Shown: one piece after another, positions 27,114-36,640 of the stretch | Numbering within the stretch: the first letter of the stretch is position 1 | How the letters are laid out: each line of letters starts with the position of its first letter | Assembly (NCBI RefSeq): GCF_002795405.1 | Contig: NZ_PHGZ01000006.1 | Coordinates: 1 to 64,000 of the forward strand | Direction of reading: 5' to 3' | DNA length: 64,000 nucleotides | Source: Caviibacterium pharyngocola | GTDB lineage: Bacteria > Pseudomonadota > Gammaproteobacteria > Enterobacterales > Pasteurellaceae | Position numbers and translations under genes: made by a program | Notes under the pieces: generated by a model | The model's database searches: none | Told to the model about the DNA's origin: nothing | What the model saw: only the letters and a program-made list of their open reading frames with translations

Positions 27114-28013
27114 ATGTCAGAATCTGTGATAACTTCAATACAAGCGCCGGCCCCGCAAACGCCGTTGCGCGAATTTTGGACGAATTTTACGCGCAATAAA
27201 GGTGCGTTGATCGGGTTGATTTATATCGCCGCCGTTTTATTTATCAGTCTGTTTGCCGAGTGGGTAGCTCCGCATAATCCGATCGAACAGGCGCGCGATG
27301 CCTTATTAATGCCGCCGGCGTGGTTGGAAGGCGGAAGTTGGAATTATATGTTAGGTACCGACGATGTGGGGCGGGATATTTTGTCGCGCTTAATTCACGG
27401 CGCACGCTTATCTTTATTTATCGGCTTATTAGTCGTGTCGCTTTCTTTCGTATTGGGCGTGTCTTTAGGGCTTATCGCCGGTTATGTCGGCGGAGTGGTC
27501 GATATCGCGATTATGCGCGTGATTGATATTATGATGGCAATGCCGAGTTTGTTATTGGCGATTGCTATTGTCGCGGTGCTCGGTCCTTCGCTGCTCAACG
27601 CTTCGTTCGCCATAGCCTTAGTTTCTTTGCCGAGTTATGTGCGTTTAACCCGTGCGTCGGTGTTAAACGAAATCAACCGAGATTATGTCACCGCCTCGCG
27701 TGTTGCCGGTGCGGGCGCGTGGCGTTTAATGCTGATCGTGATTTTACCGAACTGTGTTGCACCGTTGATTGTGCAAACCACATTAGGTTTTTCCAATGCG
27801 ATTTTAGATATGGCGGCATTAGGCTTCCTCGGTATCGGTGCGCAACCGCCGACGCCGGAATGGGGCGCAATGTTGGCGGATGCCTTGCAATTCGTACAGC
27901 GTGCGTGGTGGGTGGTCACTTTCCCGGGATTAGCGATTTTGTTGACCGTTTTAGCCTTCAACTTAATGGGCGACGGTTTACGCGACGCTCTTGATCCGAA
28001 ATTAAAACAATAG
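27114..28013 (+). CDS. dppC: dipeptide ABC transporter permease DppC
   Basis: 299 residues (E. coli 300). An N-terminal cytoplasmic tail is followed by six helices. LGTDDVGRDILSRLIHGARLSL (near residue 80-100) is the characteristic OppC/DppC sequence, and the EAA loop contains TASRVAGAGAWRLM. C-terminal PEWGAMLADA and NLMGDGLRDALDP are also family-specific. Starts 12 bases after dppB and ends nine before dppD. Confidence 0.96.
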   Translation: MSESVITSIQAPAPQTPLREFWTNFTRNKGALIGLIYIAAVLFISLFAEWVAPHNPIEQARDALLMPPAWLEGGSWNYMLGTDDVGRDILSRLIHGARLSLFIGLLVVSLSFVLGVSLGLIAGYVGGVVDIAIMRVIDIMMAMPSLLLAIAIVAVLGPSLLNASFAIALVSLPSYVRLTRASVLNEINRDYVTASRVAGAGAWRLMLIVILPNCVAPLIVQTTLGFSNAILDMAALGFLGIGAQPPTPEWGAMLADALQFVQRAWWVVTFPGLAILLTVLAFNLMGDGLRDALDPKLKQ

Positions 28014-28022
28014 GGAGGCGCA

Positions 28023-29012
28023 ATGTCATTACTTAAAATAGAACGCCTTTCCGTCCATTTCGGCGAGGAAAATGCGCCGTTTAAAGCGGTGGATCGCATC
28101 AGTTATCAAATCGACAAAGGCGAAGTGCTCGGTATTGTGGGCGAATCGGGATCGGGTAAATCGGTTAGTTCCCTTGCCGTAATGGGATTAATCGATTATC
28201 CGGGACGGGTCAGTGCCGATACCTTGACCTTCGAAGGTAACGATTTGTTAACCCTTGGAGCGAAAGAAAAACAAAAATTAGTCGGTGCGGAAGTGTCGAT
28301 GATTTTCCAAGATCCGATGACCAGTTTGAATCCGGCTTATACGGTTGGCTTTCAAATTATGGAAGCGTTGAAAGTTCATCAAGGCGGCAGCAAGGCGGAA
28401 CGCCGTAAAAGAGCGGTCGAATTATTGCAAATGGTGGGGATTCCCGATGCCGAATCCCGATTGGCGGTGTATCCGCATCAATTATCCGGCGGAATGAGCC
28501 AGCGGGTGATGATTGCAATGGCGATTGCTTGCAAGCCGAAATTATTGATCGCCGACGAACCGACCACCGCTTTGGACGTGACGATTCAAGCGCAAATCGT
28601 AGATCTCTTGCTGGACTTGCAAAAGAAAGAAAATATGGCGCTGATTTTGATTACTCACGATTTAGCCTTGGTTGCCGAAGCGGCGCACCGTATCATCGTG
28701 ATGTATGCCGGACAAATCGTTGAGGAAGGTTTGGCGGAAGAAATCTTTAATGCGCCGAAACATCCTTATACGCAGGCATTATTGCAATCTTTGCCTGAGT
28801 TTGCCGAAGGAAAATCGCATTTGAAATCCTTGCCGGGCGTCGTACCCGGAAAATATGATCGTTCCGCCGGTTGTTTATTAAATCCGCGCTGTCCTTATGC
28901 CACCGAACATTGCCGCCAAGTCGAACCGCAACTGCGCGCTTTGGACGGGCGCCAAGTGAAATGTCATACCCCGCTTAACGCGCAAGGAGAACCCCTATGT
29001 CCGAGCAATTAA
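28023..29012 (+). CDS. dppD: dipeptide ABC transporter ATPase DppD
   Basis: 329 residues (E. coli 327). Walker A GESGSGKS (about 40-47), Q-loop [11 protein letters not shown], signature LSGGMSQRV (about 155-163), Walker [13 protein letters not shown] and H-loop ITHDLAL. The C-terminal oligopeptide-transport domain has the Cys-rich [17 protein letters not shown], which in DppD relatives binds a 4Fe-4S cluster. GGGAGGC precedes the start. It overlaps dppF by 16 bases, so translation is coupled and DppD-DppF stoichiometry is likely fixed. Confidence 0.96.
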   Translation: MSLLKIERLSVHFGEENAPFKAVDRISYQIDKGEVLGIVGESGSGKSVSSLAVMGLIDYPGRVSADTLTFEGNDLLTLGAKEKQKLVGAEVSMIFQDPMTSLNPAYTVGFQIMEALKVHQGGSKAERRKRAVELLQMVGIPDAESRLAVYPHQLSGGMSQRVMIAMAIACKPKLLIADEPTTALDVTIQAQIVDLLLDLQKKENMALILITHDLALVAEAAHRIIVMYAGQIVEEGLAEEIFNAPKHPYTQALLQSLPEFAEGKSHLKSLPGVVPGKYDRSAGCLLNPRCPYATEHCRQVEPQLRALDGRQVKCHTPLNAQGEPLCPSN

Positions 29013-29977
29013 AGCCCGCACCGCTGTTAAGTGCGGTCAATTTAAAAAAACATTATCCGGTTAAAAAAGGCTTGTTTTCGCCGACGAAAACGGTAAAAGC
29101 CTTAGACGGCGTGTCTTTTTGCTTGGAAAAAGGTAAAACCTTAGCCGTGGTGGGCGAATCCGGTTGCGGTAAATCCACGCTCGGACGTTTGCTTACAATG
29201 ATTGAAACGCCGACGGACGGCGAACTGTTTTATAACGGACAAAACTTTTTAGAAAACGATCACCAGACGCGAAAATTACGCCGGCAAAAAATTCAAATCG
29301 TGTTCCAAAACCCCTACGCTTCGCTTAATCCGCGTAAAAAAATCGGCACGATTTTGGAAGAACCTTTGCTGATTAACACCGCACTTTCCGCCTCGGAACG
29401 TAAAGAACGCGTGCTGGCGATGATGGAAAAAGTCGGTTTGCGTGCCGAATTTTATGATCGCTACCCTCATATGTTTTCCGGCGGTCAACGTCAACGGATC
29501 GCGATTGCACGCGGGTTAATGCTTAATCCGGATATTGTCGTCGCCGACGAACCGGTTTCTGCCTTAGACGTTTCGGTTCGCGCGCAAGTGTTGAATTTGA
29601 TGATGGACTTGCAACAAGAATTAGGGTTGTCTTATATCTTTATTTCGCACGATTTATCCGTGGTGGAGCATATTTCCGACGAGGTAATGGTGATGTATTT
29701 GGGACGTTGCGTCGAACAGGGCAATACCGAACAAATATTCAACAATCCGCGTCATCCTTATACCCAAGCGCTCCTTTCCGCCACACCGCGACTTTCACCG
29801 CATTTGCGTCGCGAGCGAATTAAGCTGGAAGGCGAATTACCGAGCCCGTTAAACCCGCCGAAAGGCTGTGCTTTTCACGCCCGTTGCCGATTCGCTACGG
29901 CGCGCTGTTCGCAAGAGCAACCGGAGTTAAAAACCTATCCCGACGGCACGAAAATCGCTTGTTTTATGGTGGAATAA
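28997..29977 (+). CDS. dppF: dipeptide ABC transporter ATPase DppF
   Basis: 326 residues (E. coli 334). Walker A GESGCGKS (about 54-61), Q-loop [12 protein letters not shown], signature [15 protein letters not shown], Walker [13 protein letters not shown] and H-loop ISHDLSV. The C-terminal [15 protein letters not shown] repeats the Cys-rich element of DppD. Starts within the end of dppD; AAGGAG serves as ribosome-binding site. Last gene of dppABCDF. Uptake signals occur at 29029 and 29378. Confidence 0.96.
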   Translation: MSEQLKPAPLLSAVNLKKHYPVKKGLFSPTKTVKALDGVSFCLEKGKTLAVVGESGCGKSTLGRLLTMIETPTDGELFYNGQNFLENDHQTRKLRRQKIQIVFQNPYASLNPRKKIGTILEEPLLINTALSASERKERVLAMMEKVGLRAEFYDRYPHMFSGGQRQRIAIARGLMLNPDIVVADEPVSALDVSVRAQVLNLMMDLQQELGLSYIFISHDLSVVEHISDEVMVMYLGRCVEQGNTEQIFNNPRHPYTQALLSATPRLSPHLRRERIKLEGELPSPLNPPKGCAFHARCRFATARCSQEQPELKTYPDGTKIACFMVE

Positions 29978-30025
29978 AGAAAACCGACGAAGGTTTGGCG
30001 ATTATGCTTCAGTTTGTATCCCACT

Positions 30026-30055
30026 TTTCCCTCTCCCACAAGGGGAGAAGGGAAA
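30026..30055. repeat. palindromic element between dppF and mcrC
   Basis: TTTCCCTCTCCC (30026-30037) faces GGGGAGAAGGGAAA (30042-30055), a near-perfect stem of about 12 bp with a 4-base loop. There is no T-run. The CCCTCTCCC/GGGGAG core resembles small intergenic palindromes found repeatedly in gammaproteobacterial genomes, but copy number cannot be seen here. Confidence 0.5.
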
Positions 30056-30137
30056 TGATGATAAACAGCCATATAGGTTTGTCATCGGTCTTAAACATAT
30101 TGAGATATACGCTTTTTGCCGTCATATTTTTATTCGG

Positions 30138-31457
30138 TTAATCCGCTTGAATATAGGATCGAACGCTGTTTTGCAGAAATCGCTCGCTTTCTTTTATTTT
30201 TTCCACGAAGGTGAAATAATCGGAGGCGTTTTGCGGAATTGAAAAGGCGATTTTAAAAATATTGCCGCCATATCCGTTCAATTTGCCTTGTGAAAAACAT
30301 TCGGAATCGGTTTTTGTCGGATAAATCACTGCGCCGATATCTGCTTTTTGAATATACATATAGCTGATAAGTTGGTGAATATCTTCCCGATGAATTTCGT
30401 TTTGTCGCTCTAAGCGCTTGTATTTCGCATCAAGAATAATATTTTTATACCAGAAATCAGGAAAGCGTTTATAATTTTTCGAATGTTCAAATAAATATAA
30501 CGCATTTTTGCCGGTTTTATTTTTCGGATGATTAAATCCAAGCGATTGTAATAGGGTATTTAAATACTCTTCCCAAAGCCAGGCGCCGTCAAATAATATT
30601 CCGTAGATTTTATCTTTTTCTTTTCCATATTTTATTTCTTCGTAATTTAATATTTGTTTACATAATTTTTGTAACGGAACATAATCCGAAAAATAAGTGT
30701 GAGAAATGGGTTGATTATTTTTATTTAAAACGGATCTTTTTTCATTCTTACAATAAGTCGGTGTGACGGATTCGATTTTTCGAACCGCTTCGATAATCTC
30801 TCTATTTGCAGTCAAAAGCTGTCTGCCGATAGCCTGACGTTTAATTTGTTCGATAGTATGCCGAATAAGTTGAGTGACATTATTATCGTAACAATATTCT
30901 TTTAATGAATAAGCGATTTTGCCTTGAAAAGGGATATTGCGTTTAATATGCGTCGAAAGATCAATTTTTCCTTTGAGTTGATTATTATTGTAATTTCGGT
31001 ATTGATATTGTTTAAATAAACCTTGTTTTAAGGCTTTAATTAACATTGCGGGAAAGAGATAAAGTAAGAAATCAAAAATATTTTCCTTATTCGAATCGAA
31101 TTTAAGATCCAGCATATTAATGCAGAATACTTTTTGTAACATATAATGCAAAAAATAATCTTCTTGATCCGAAGGCGTAAAACGCGAATGAATACTTAAT
31201 AAGCTTTGATTAACGCCGATAAATCCCATTACATTATATGTCGTTAATTTATAGTGAGAAGATTGGTGCGCAAGATCAAATATGATTTGCTGATGAATAT
31301 CATCATTATGTCGGTTTAATACTTCGGGAAAAATCAATAAATTCGGGTTATTTTCGATTAATTGCTCGATAGGCAAGGTGAGCCGTTGAAGAGCGGCATA
31401 ATAGCGTTCTTCACAAATTAAATTGCCTTGATTATTATCCGTGGTTATTAACATCAT
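30138..31457 (-). CDS. mcrC: McrC-like subunit of a type IV restriction system
   Basis: 439 residues. McrC binds the McrB ring and supplies the nuclease that cuts modified DNA. The McrC hallmark GKIDLSTHIKRNIPFQG is at about 163-179. The C-terminal PD-(D/E)xK core is visible: Glu296/297, PD at 333-334 and LDAKYK with Asp343 and Lys345. All nuclease residues are present, so it is likely active. The start shares one base with the mcrB stop (TAATG), so it is translationally coupled. The gene is strikingly AT-rich compared with dppF and tkt, indicating horizontal origin. It converges on dppF. Confidence 0.88.
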   Translation of the reverse strand: MMLITTDNNQGNLICEERYYAALQRLTLPIEQLIENNPNLLIFPEVLNRHNDDIHQQIIFDLAHQSSHYKLTTYNVMGFIGVNQSLLSIHSRFTPSDQEDYFLHYMLQKVFCINMLDLKFDSNKENIFDFLLYLFPAMLIKALKQGLFKQYQYRNYNNNQLKGKIDLSTHIKRNIPFQGKIAYSLKEYCYDNNVTQLIRHTIEQIKRQAIGRQLLTANREIIEAVRKIESVTPTYCKNEKRSVLNKNNQPISHTYFSDYVPLQKLCKQILNYEEIKYGKEKDKIYGILFDGAWLWEEYLNTLLQSLGFNHPKNKTGKNALYLFEHSKNYKRFPDFWYKNIILDAKYKRLERQNEIHREDIHQLISYMYIQKADIGAVIYPTKTDSECFSQGKLNGYGGNIFKIAFSIPQNASDYFTFVEKIKESERFLQNSVRSYIQAD

Positions 31458-32923
31458 TAACTAAAATATATATTTTCCAGTTCGGTTAAACGTTCTTCCG
31501 TATCCGGATAGCCTCGTAAATATTCGAATAAAATACCGCGAATATGATTTGCCCAAAGTTTTTGAAAATCGCCTTGATATTGTTCTAATTTTAAAAAATA
31601 TGCCGGCCCGATATGATAAGAGGAATTCAGCCCCGGAAGATTTTCGATTTCTCGGTTAAGTGCGGTCATTTTCTTCTCCGCTTCTTCTTTCCACGGATCA
31701 ATATGACCGTTCCACATTGAAATTTGATCTTCCGCTTTGATTTCTTTCCACGCAAAGCGACGGCGCATTGCAAAATCAATATTTTCGACGCTGCGATCAA
31801 TGTCATTCATCGTGCCGATAATATAGACGTTTTCCGGAATATAAAACCAGCCCGCCCCCAAGGTTTCGTCAAAAACCGTATCTTTATTTTGAATTGATGC
31901 ATATTGGGTTTTCACTTTTCCCGTTTTACCGCGATAACCGGGATCAATGGAATAAAACAATTCGCCGAATATTTTGGAAATTTCACCTCGGTTAATTTCA
32001 TCAATGACAAAAATATAGGGATAATTCTCAGCTTTTTGGGAAATCGCTTTTTTACAAAATTCCTTAAATATACCATTTTTTAAGCTAAAGCCGACTTGTC
32101 CGTTTATTTCTTCCGCTCTTAATCCTTCGATAAAATCGGTGTAATCGTAAGAAGGATGAAATTGTACGAAAGTATAATGTTGGTCGAATATCGCTTTTTC
32201 TTCTTCGCTTAATGTATTTTCGTCCGTTTTGTTAAAGAATAAGTTAATAGCGATTTGTTTTGCTAAAAAAGTTTTTCCGGTTCCCGGTGCGCCGGTTAAA
32301 ATAAGGTTTTTATTTTGTTTTAGTAATTCGGTATATTCCACAATATTTTCTCCTAATGCCGAAAGGCTATTTTTCTCTGTAATCACGGCGCAATATAATT
32401 GAAAGAGTTCTTGACGAAAATATGCGATCATTTCGGTATATTCCAGTTCGTCAATGTGATTGTTAATAACATCAATTACTTTTCCGAATAAATAAAAATC
32501 ATCATATTTTAATTCGTGTAGATCTTTTTCATCTTTGTCATATAAAAAATGGAATCCTTTTTGTTTCAGAACGGTTGCAATCGGGTCATTTTTAATTCGT
32601 AGGTAAGCATTTACAAAAGGGCGAATATATTCGACGGGCGACTTATCATTTTTAAAGGGAACATATTGTGCACTAAAAGCAAGACCGTATCTTATTTTAT
32701 CTTCATCTAAATAAATATGATATTGTATTTCCGTTCCGCCGCCTTCATTAATTGCCCAATTTCGATCTTCGTTATTATATTTAAATAATATATTTTGAGC
32801 AGGAGCTCGTTTTAGGTTGAGTAATTCTTTTCGTGCATAGCGGAAGGTATCAATAAAATCCGCTAAATCGGAATTAATTTTATCAATGAGCGATTTTAAA
32901 TTCGTAATAGGAATAGTTGGCAT
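31457..32923 (-). CDS. mcrB: McrB-like AAA+ GTPase of a type IV restriction system
   Basis: 488 residues. The AAA+ core has Walker A GAPGTGKT (211-218), Walker B in VIDEINRGE (306-314), the McrB motif TMNDIDRS (371-378; E. coli MNTADRS, needed for GTP use) and FAMRRRF (384-390) with the arginine finger. Residues 1-190 form an N-terminal domain that should recognise modified DNA. It is not recognisably the E. coli McrB DNA-binding domain, so the target modification is unknown. Downstream mcrC overlaps by one base. The sequence is AT-rich, yet an uptake signal (31658) lies in the coding sequence, suggesting exchange among Pasteurellaceae by natural transformation. No methyltransferase is adjacent, as expected for type IV. 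Confidence 0.9.
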   Translation of the reverse strand: MPTIPITNLKSLIDKINSDLADFIDTFRYARKELLNLKRAPAQNILFKYNNEDRNWAINEGGGTEIQYHIYLDEDKIRYGLAFSAQYVPFKNDKSPVEYIRPFVNAYLRIKNDPIATVLKQKGFHFLYDKDEKDLHELKYDDFYLFGKVIDVINNHIDELEYTEMIAYFRQELFQLYCAVITEKNSLSALGENIVEYTELLKQNKNLILTGAPGTGKTFLAKQIAINLFFNKTDENTLSEEEKAIFDQHYTFVQFHPSYDYTDFIEGLRAEEINGQVGFSLKNGIFKEFCKKAISQKAENYPYIFVIDEINRGEISKIFGELFYSIDPGYRGKTGKVKTQYASIQNKDTVFDETLGAGWFYIPENVYIIGTMNDIDRSVENIDFAMRRRFAWKEIKAEDQISMWNGHIDPWKEEAEKKMTALNREIENLPGLNSSYHIGPAYFLKLEQYQGDFQKLWANHIRGILFEYLRGYPDTEERLTELENIYFS

Positions 32924-32989
32924 AGCATATCTTTTTTAGTGGAATCTTATCGTTACTATAGCGTTAACGTAATGCGAGTACAATATGCG

Positions 32990-33023
32990 ATAAAATAAAA
33001 AAGCACGCCGTTTCAGCGTGCTT
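32990..33023 (-). terminator. tkt terminator
   Basis: AAGCACGC (33001-33008) and GCGTGCTT (33016-33023) form an 8-bp stem with a 7-base loop. On the minus strand it is followed by TTTTATTTT. An uptake signal (33029-33039) lies between it and the tkt stop. Confidence 0.85.
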
Positions 33024-33045
33024 TCGTTAAAAGTGCGGTAGAAAT

Positions 33046-35052
33046 TTAGAGAATTTCTTTCGCTTTGGCAACGACGTTTTCAACGGTGAAGCCGAATAGT
33101 TTGAATAGCTGATCCGCCGGTGCGGATTCGCCGAAGGTGTTCATTGCAACGATACGACCTTGAGTACCGACGTATTTGTACCAGAAATCCGCGATGCCCG
33201 CTTCAATGGCGACGCGTTTGGTGACGTTGCTCGGTAACACACTTTCGCGATAAGCGGCGTCTTGTTTATCAAACACGTTGGTGCTCGGCATTGATACGAC
33301 GCGAACTTTGGTGCCTTGTGCATCCAATTCTTCCGCAGCTTTCATCGCTAATTCCACTTCGGAACCGCTGGCGATAAGGATAAGATCCGGACAATCGCCT
33401 TTTTCGCAACAATCGCGCAAAATATATCCGCCGCGTGCCGCATTAGCAAGTTGCTCGGAAGTGCGGTTCATTTGTGCGAGATTTTGACGCGTGAAGATTA
33501 ATGCGCTTGGACCGTCTTTACGTTCCACCGCCGCTTTCCACGCAATCGCGGATTCCACTTGGTCGCAAGGACGCCAAGTTTCTAAGTTTGGAATTAAACG
33601 CAAGGCGGAAGTTTGTTCGACCGGTTGGTGGGTCGGACCGTCCTCGCCCAAGCCGATAGAATCGTGGGTATAAACGAACAAGCTGCGTTGTTTCATTAAC
33701 GCCGCCATACGCACTGCGTTGTGGGCATATTCGTAGAACATTAAGAAAGTGGCGCCGTAAGGAATAAAGCCGCCGTGCAAGGCGATACCGTTCATAATGG
33801 CGGACATTCCGAATTCGCGCACGCCGTAGTTAATATAGTTACCGTCGGTGTTGGTGGTGGCACGAATCGGTTTGGAACCTGACCATAAAGTGAGGTTGGA
33901 ACCGGCTAAGTCGGCGGAACCGCCCAAAAATTCCGGTAAAAGATGTGCGTAGGCTTCGATAGCGTTTTGTGACGCTTTACGGCTGGCAATATTTGCCGGA
34001 TTCGCTTGTAATTTTTCAATGAAAGCTTGGCTTTCTTGCGCCCAGTTTGCCGGCAATTCGCCGTTTAAACGACGAACCAATTCGGCGCTTAATTCCGGAT
34101 AAGCTTTGGCGTAGGCGGCGAATTTATCGTTCCAATTTTGTTCTTCCGCTTGACCTTTTTCTTTTGCGCTCCATTGGGCATAAATGTCCGCCGGAATTTC
34201 AAAGGGTGCGTAATCCCAGTTCAGCGCTTTGCGGGTTAAGGCGATTTCTTCGTCACCGAGCGGTGCGCCGTGGCAATCGTGAGAATTGGATTTGTTCGGC
34301 GAACCGAAACCGATAATGGTTTTGCAAATAATTAAGGTCGGTTTATCTTTTTCCGCTTGCGCTTGTTTTACCGCTTGTTCGATTTGTTCCGGATTGTGTC
34401 CGTCGATTGCCGGAATTACTTGCCAACCGTAAGCTTCGAAGCGTTTTTGCGTATCGTCGGTGAACCAGCCGTCAACGTGACCATCGATAGAAATATTGTT
34501 GTCGTCATAAAATGCGATTAATTTACCTAAACCGAGCGTACCTGCTAATGAACAAGCCTCGTGCGAAACGCCTTCCATTAAGCAACCGTCGCCTAAAAAG
34601 ACATAAGTGTGGTGGTCGATAATCTCGTGACCTTCACGGTTAAATTGCGCCGCAAGCGTTTTTTCCGCAATCGCCATCCCCACCGCATTGGTGATACCTT
34701 GACCTAACGGGCCGGTGGTAGTTTCTACGCCCGGTGCATAGCCGTATTCAGGGTGTCCCGGTGTTTTGGAATGAAGTTGACGGAATTGTTTAAGATCGTC
34801 GATAGAAAGATCGTAACCGGTTAAATGGAGTAGGCTGTAAATGAGCATTGAGCCGTGACCGTTAGAAAGAATGAATCTGTCGCGGTTCGCCCATTTCGGG
34901 TTATTCGGGTTATGTTTTAAAAAGTCACGCCATAACACTTCCGCAATATCCGCCATTCCCATAGGTGCGCCCGGGTGACCGGATTTCGCTTTTTGTACTG
35001 CATCCATACTTAAAAAACGGATCGCGTTAGCAAGTTCTCTACGAGTTGCCAT
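33046..35052 (-). CDS. tkt: transketolase
   Basis: 668 residues (E. coli TktA 663). Transketolase is thiamine-diphosphate dependent and moves two-carbon units in the non-oxidative pentose phosphate pathway. [13 protein letters not shown] (about 26-38) and the ThDP/Mg motif GDGCLMEG (about 154-161) are in the N-terminal domain. The pyrimidine domain has [14 protein letters not shown] and the C-terminal domain completes the fold. It is transcribed alone, ending in a strong terminator. The 200-base leader on the 35053-35270 side contains GGGAGA/TCTCCC inverted repeats and no recognisable TPP riboswitch. It provides sugar-phosphate links to deoB-derived ribose-5-phosphate. Confidence 0.98.
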   Translation of the reverse strand: MATRRELANAIRFLSMDAVQKAKSGHPGAPMGMADIAEVLWRDFLKHNPNNPKWANRDRFILSNGHGSMLIYSLLHLTGYDLSIDDLKQFRQLHSKTPGHPEYGYAPGVETTTGPLGQGITNAVGMAIAEKTLAAQFNREGHEIIDHHTYVFLGDGCLMEGVSHEACSLAGTLGLGKLIAFYDDNNISIDGHVDGWFTDDTQKRFEAYGWQVIPAIDGHNPEQIEQAVKQAQAEKDKPTLIICKTIIGFGSPNKSNSHDCHGAPLGDEEIALTRKALNWDYAPFEIPADIYAQWSAKEKGQAEEQNWNDKFAAYAKAYPELSAELVRRLNGELPANWAQESQAFIEKLQANPANIASRKASQNAIEAYAHLLPEFLGGSADLAGSNLTLWSGSKPIRATTNTDGNYINYGVREFGMSAIMNGIALHGGFIPYGATFLMFYEYAHNAVRMAALMKQRSLFVYTHDSIGLGEDGPTHQPVEQTSALRLIPNLETWRPCDQVESAIAWKAAVERKDGPSALIFTRQNLAQMNRTSEQLANAARGGYILRDCCEKGDCPDLILIASGSEVELAMKAAEELDAQGTKVRVVSMPSTNVFDKQDAAYRESVLPSNVTKRVAIEAGIADFWYKYVGTQGRIVAMNTFGESAPADQLFKLFGFTVENVVAKAKEIL

Positions 35053-35270
35053 TTTATTCTCCTGCTTATCAAATGTTTCAACACACAGCGCTTCACAAGG
35101 GCTAGGTTCTATGTGTTACTCCGAATCGGGAGAGTTTATACTTCTCCCAATAAAATCGTAAAAATAGTTCGGTTGACTATTCTACCTTATTTTTCTTGAA
35201 GAAAACCGAATTAATTCGATTAGTTTTTTCTTATTGGCGCTAAATGTGATGTAGTTCACTAAATCGGATA

Positions 35271-35303
35271 TAAAAAAAGATCGAATGAGAATTCGATCTT
35301 TTC
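35271..35303 (-). terminator. rpoH terminator
   Basis: AGATCGAAT (35278-35286) and ATTCGATCT (35291-35299) form a 9-bp stem with a 4-base loop; on the minus strand it ends in a run of seven T. Confidence 0.85.
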
Positions 35304-35319
35304 TTCAATGAAAAATCAG

Positions 35320-36165
35320 TTAAAAACTGACCGCACTTTTTAATTTTTTCAATGCGCTGGTTTCAAGCTGACGCACGCGTTCCGCCGAGATATTGTATTT
35401 CGCGGCAAGATCTTGCAAGGTCGCTTTCTTTTCGTCCAACCAACGGGCTTTGATAATATCTTGGCTGCGAGCGTCAAGATTTTCCAATGCCACGGCGATT
35501 TGATCGGCGGCTTGGGTTTCGTAATTTTCGTTTTCCAGCTCGGCGGCAAAGTTAGAATGTTTATCTTCCAAATACAATGCCGGTGCATAAGCGTCATCAT
35601 CGTCATCGTTCGATAAATCGAACCCGACGTCCGCGCCGCTCATTCGGCTTTCCATTTCCAACACGTCTTCTCTCGACACACCGAGCTCGTCGGCGACCAT
35701 ATCCACTTCGTTGTCATTAAACCAACCTAAACGCTGTTTCGTCTTACGCAAATTAAAGAATAATTTACGTTGCGCTTTGGTGGTGGCGACTTTTACGATG
35801 CGCCAGTTGCGTAACACATATTCGTGAATTTCCGCTTTGATCCAATGCACCGCAAAGGAAACCAAGCGCACGCCCACTTCCGGATTAAAGCGTTTGACCG
35901 CTTTCATTAAGCCGATATTGCCTTCCTGAATTAAATCCGCTTGCGGTAAACCGTAACCGGAATAACCGCGCGCGACGTGAATGACAAAACGAAGGTGAGA
36001 CAAAATCAATTTTTTTGCCGCCTCAAGATCTTCGTGATAATACAAACGTGTTGCCAATTCCTTTTCTTCCTCCGCCGTTAGCATCGGATATTCGCTCGCC
36101 GCTCGGATATAACCTTCTAAGCTGCCTTGAGGAACCAGCATCATTGTTTGTGTTTCTTTATTCAT
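35320..36165 (-). CDS. rpoH: RNA polymerase heat-shock sigma factor RpoH
   Basis: 281 residues (E. coli sigma-32, 284). It directs transcription of chaperone and protease genes on heat shock. Region 2 has [28 protein letters not shown] (about 55-82). The RpoH-box QRKLFFNLR (about 132-140) is diagnostic and separates it from RpoD (present elsewhere in the window). Region 4 ends with [18 protein letters not shown]. An acidic run ([10 protein letters not shown]) lies between regions 3 and 4. It follows the DUF2322 gene by 131 bases, where a perfect 21-bp palindrome is found. An uptake signal overlaps the stop (35330-35340). Confidence 0.97.
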   Translation of the reverse strand: MNKETQTMMLVPQGSLEGYIRAASEYPMLTAEEEKELATRLYYHEDLEAAKKLILSHLRFVIHVARGYSGYGLPQADLIQEGNIGLMKAVKRFNPEVGVRLVSFAVHWIKAEIHEYVLRNWRIVKVATTKAQRKLFFNLRKTKQRLGWFNDNEVDMVADELGVSREDVLEMESRMSGADVGFDLSNDDDDDAYAPALYLEDKHSNFAAELENENYETQAADQIAVALENLDARSQDIIKARWLDEKKATLQDLAAKYNISAERVRQLETSALKKLKSAVSF

Positions 36166-36276
36166 TCTATTCCTTCTTAGTAATCACCTTTTGGGTTTAG
36201 TTATAACATAATTAACGAGAATATCAATCGTTATAAGCGATGAATCTCACGATTTATGATAGATTAGACCATAAAT

Positions 36277-36297
36277 ATCTTAAGAAGTTCTTAAGAT
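36277..36297. promoter_or_regulatory. perfect 21-bp palindrome upstream of rpoH
   Basis: ATCTTAAGAA, one central base, then TTCTTAAGAT. On the minus strand it begins at the DUF2322 stop codon and ends about 110 bases before rpoH. No T-run follows, so a protein-binding operator or an RNA processing hairpin is more likely than a terminator. Confidence 0.5.
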
Positions 36298-36611
36298 TAA
36301 CGGTGAATCGGTACAAGTTGATATTCTAAACCTTGCTCGATAACTTGCAACAATAAATCGATATTCGGGTGCTTCGCCGGATTTTCGCGCGCGTCTTGGG
36401 TATGCTCGGCGAATAGTTGCAAGCCTCTTTCCGCACGAGTGCGGTCGAATTTTCCGTTAAATTCCTGCGCCAGCGCATTGTAAACGCGCAAGGATCCTAA
36501 TTTGCCTTGAATCGCCGGAATGTGATGAATGATTTTATCACCTTTGATGACGTTTAAGCCGCTTAAATGATCGATCGTCGGTAAGGTTTCTAAAATCGTT
36601 TTGAAATCCAT
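36297..36611 (-). CDS. DUF2322 family protein
   Basis: 104 residues with no signal peptide or membrane helix, so probably cytosolic. Recognisable DUF2322 features are IDHLSGLNVI near residue 13, IPAIQGKLGSLRVYNAL (about 32-48) and FAEHTQDARENPAKHPNIDLL near the C-terminus. No function is known for the family. It lies 29 bases after murB and before rpoH on the same strand, so it is probably co-transcribed with murB and perhaps narQ. The GKLGSLRVYNAL block is well conserved, hinting at a binding surface, but I do not assign a role. Confidence 0.8.
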   Translation of the reverse strand: MDFKTILETLPTIDHLSGLNVIKGDKIIHHIPAIQGKLGSLRVYNALAQEFNGKFDRTRAERGLQLFAEHTQDARENPAKHPNIDLLLQVIEQGLEYQLVPIHR

Positions 36612-36640
36612 ATGTTGCTCACTATGTGTTGGTTTTAAAT

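Noticed and set aside
29884-30141. Open frame of 85 codons between dppF and mcrC
   Set aside because: It starts inside dppF in another frame, crosses a palindrome and has no ribosome-binding site or family likeness.
35053-35270. TPP riboswitch before tkt
   Set aside because: The leader has stems, but the conserved CTGAGA and ACCTGA-type TPP core is not present.
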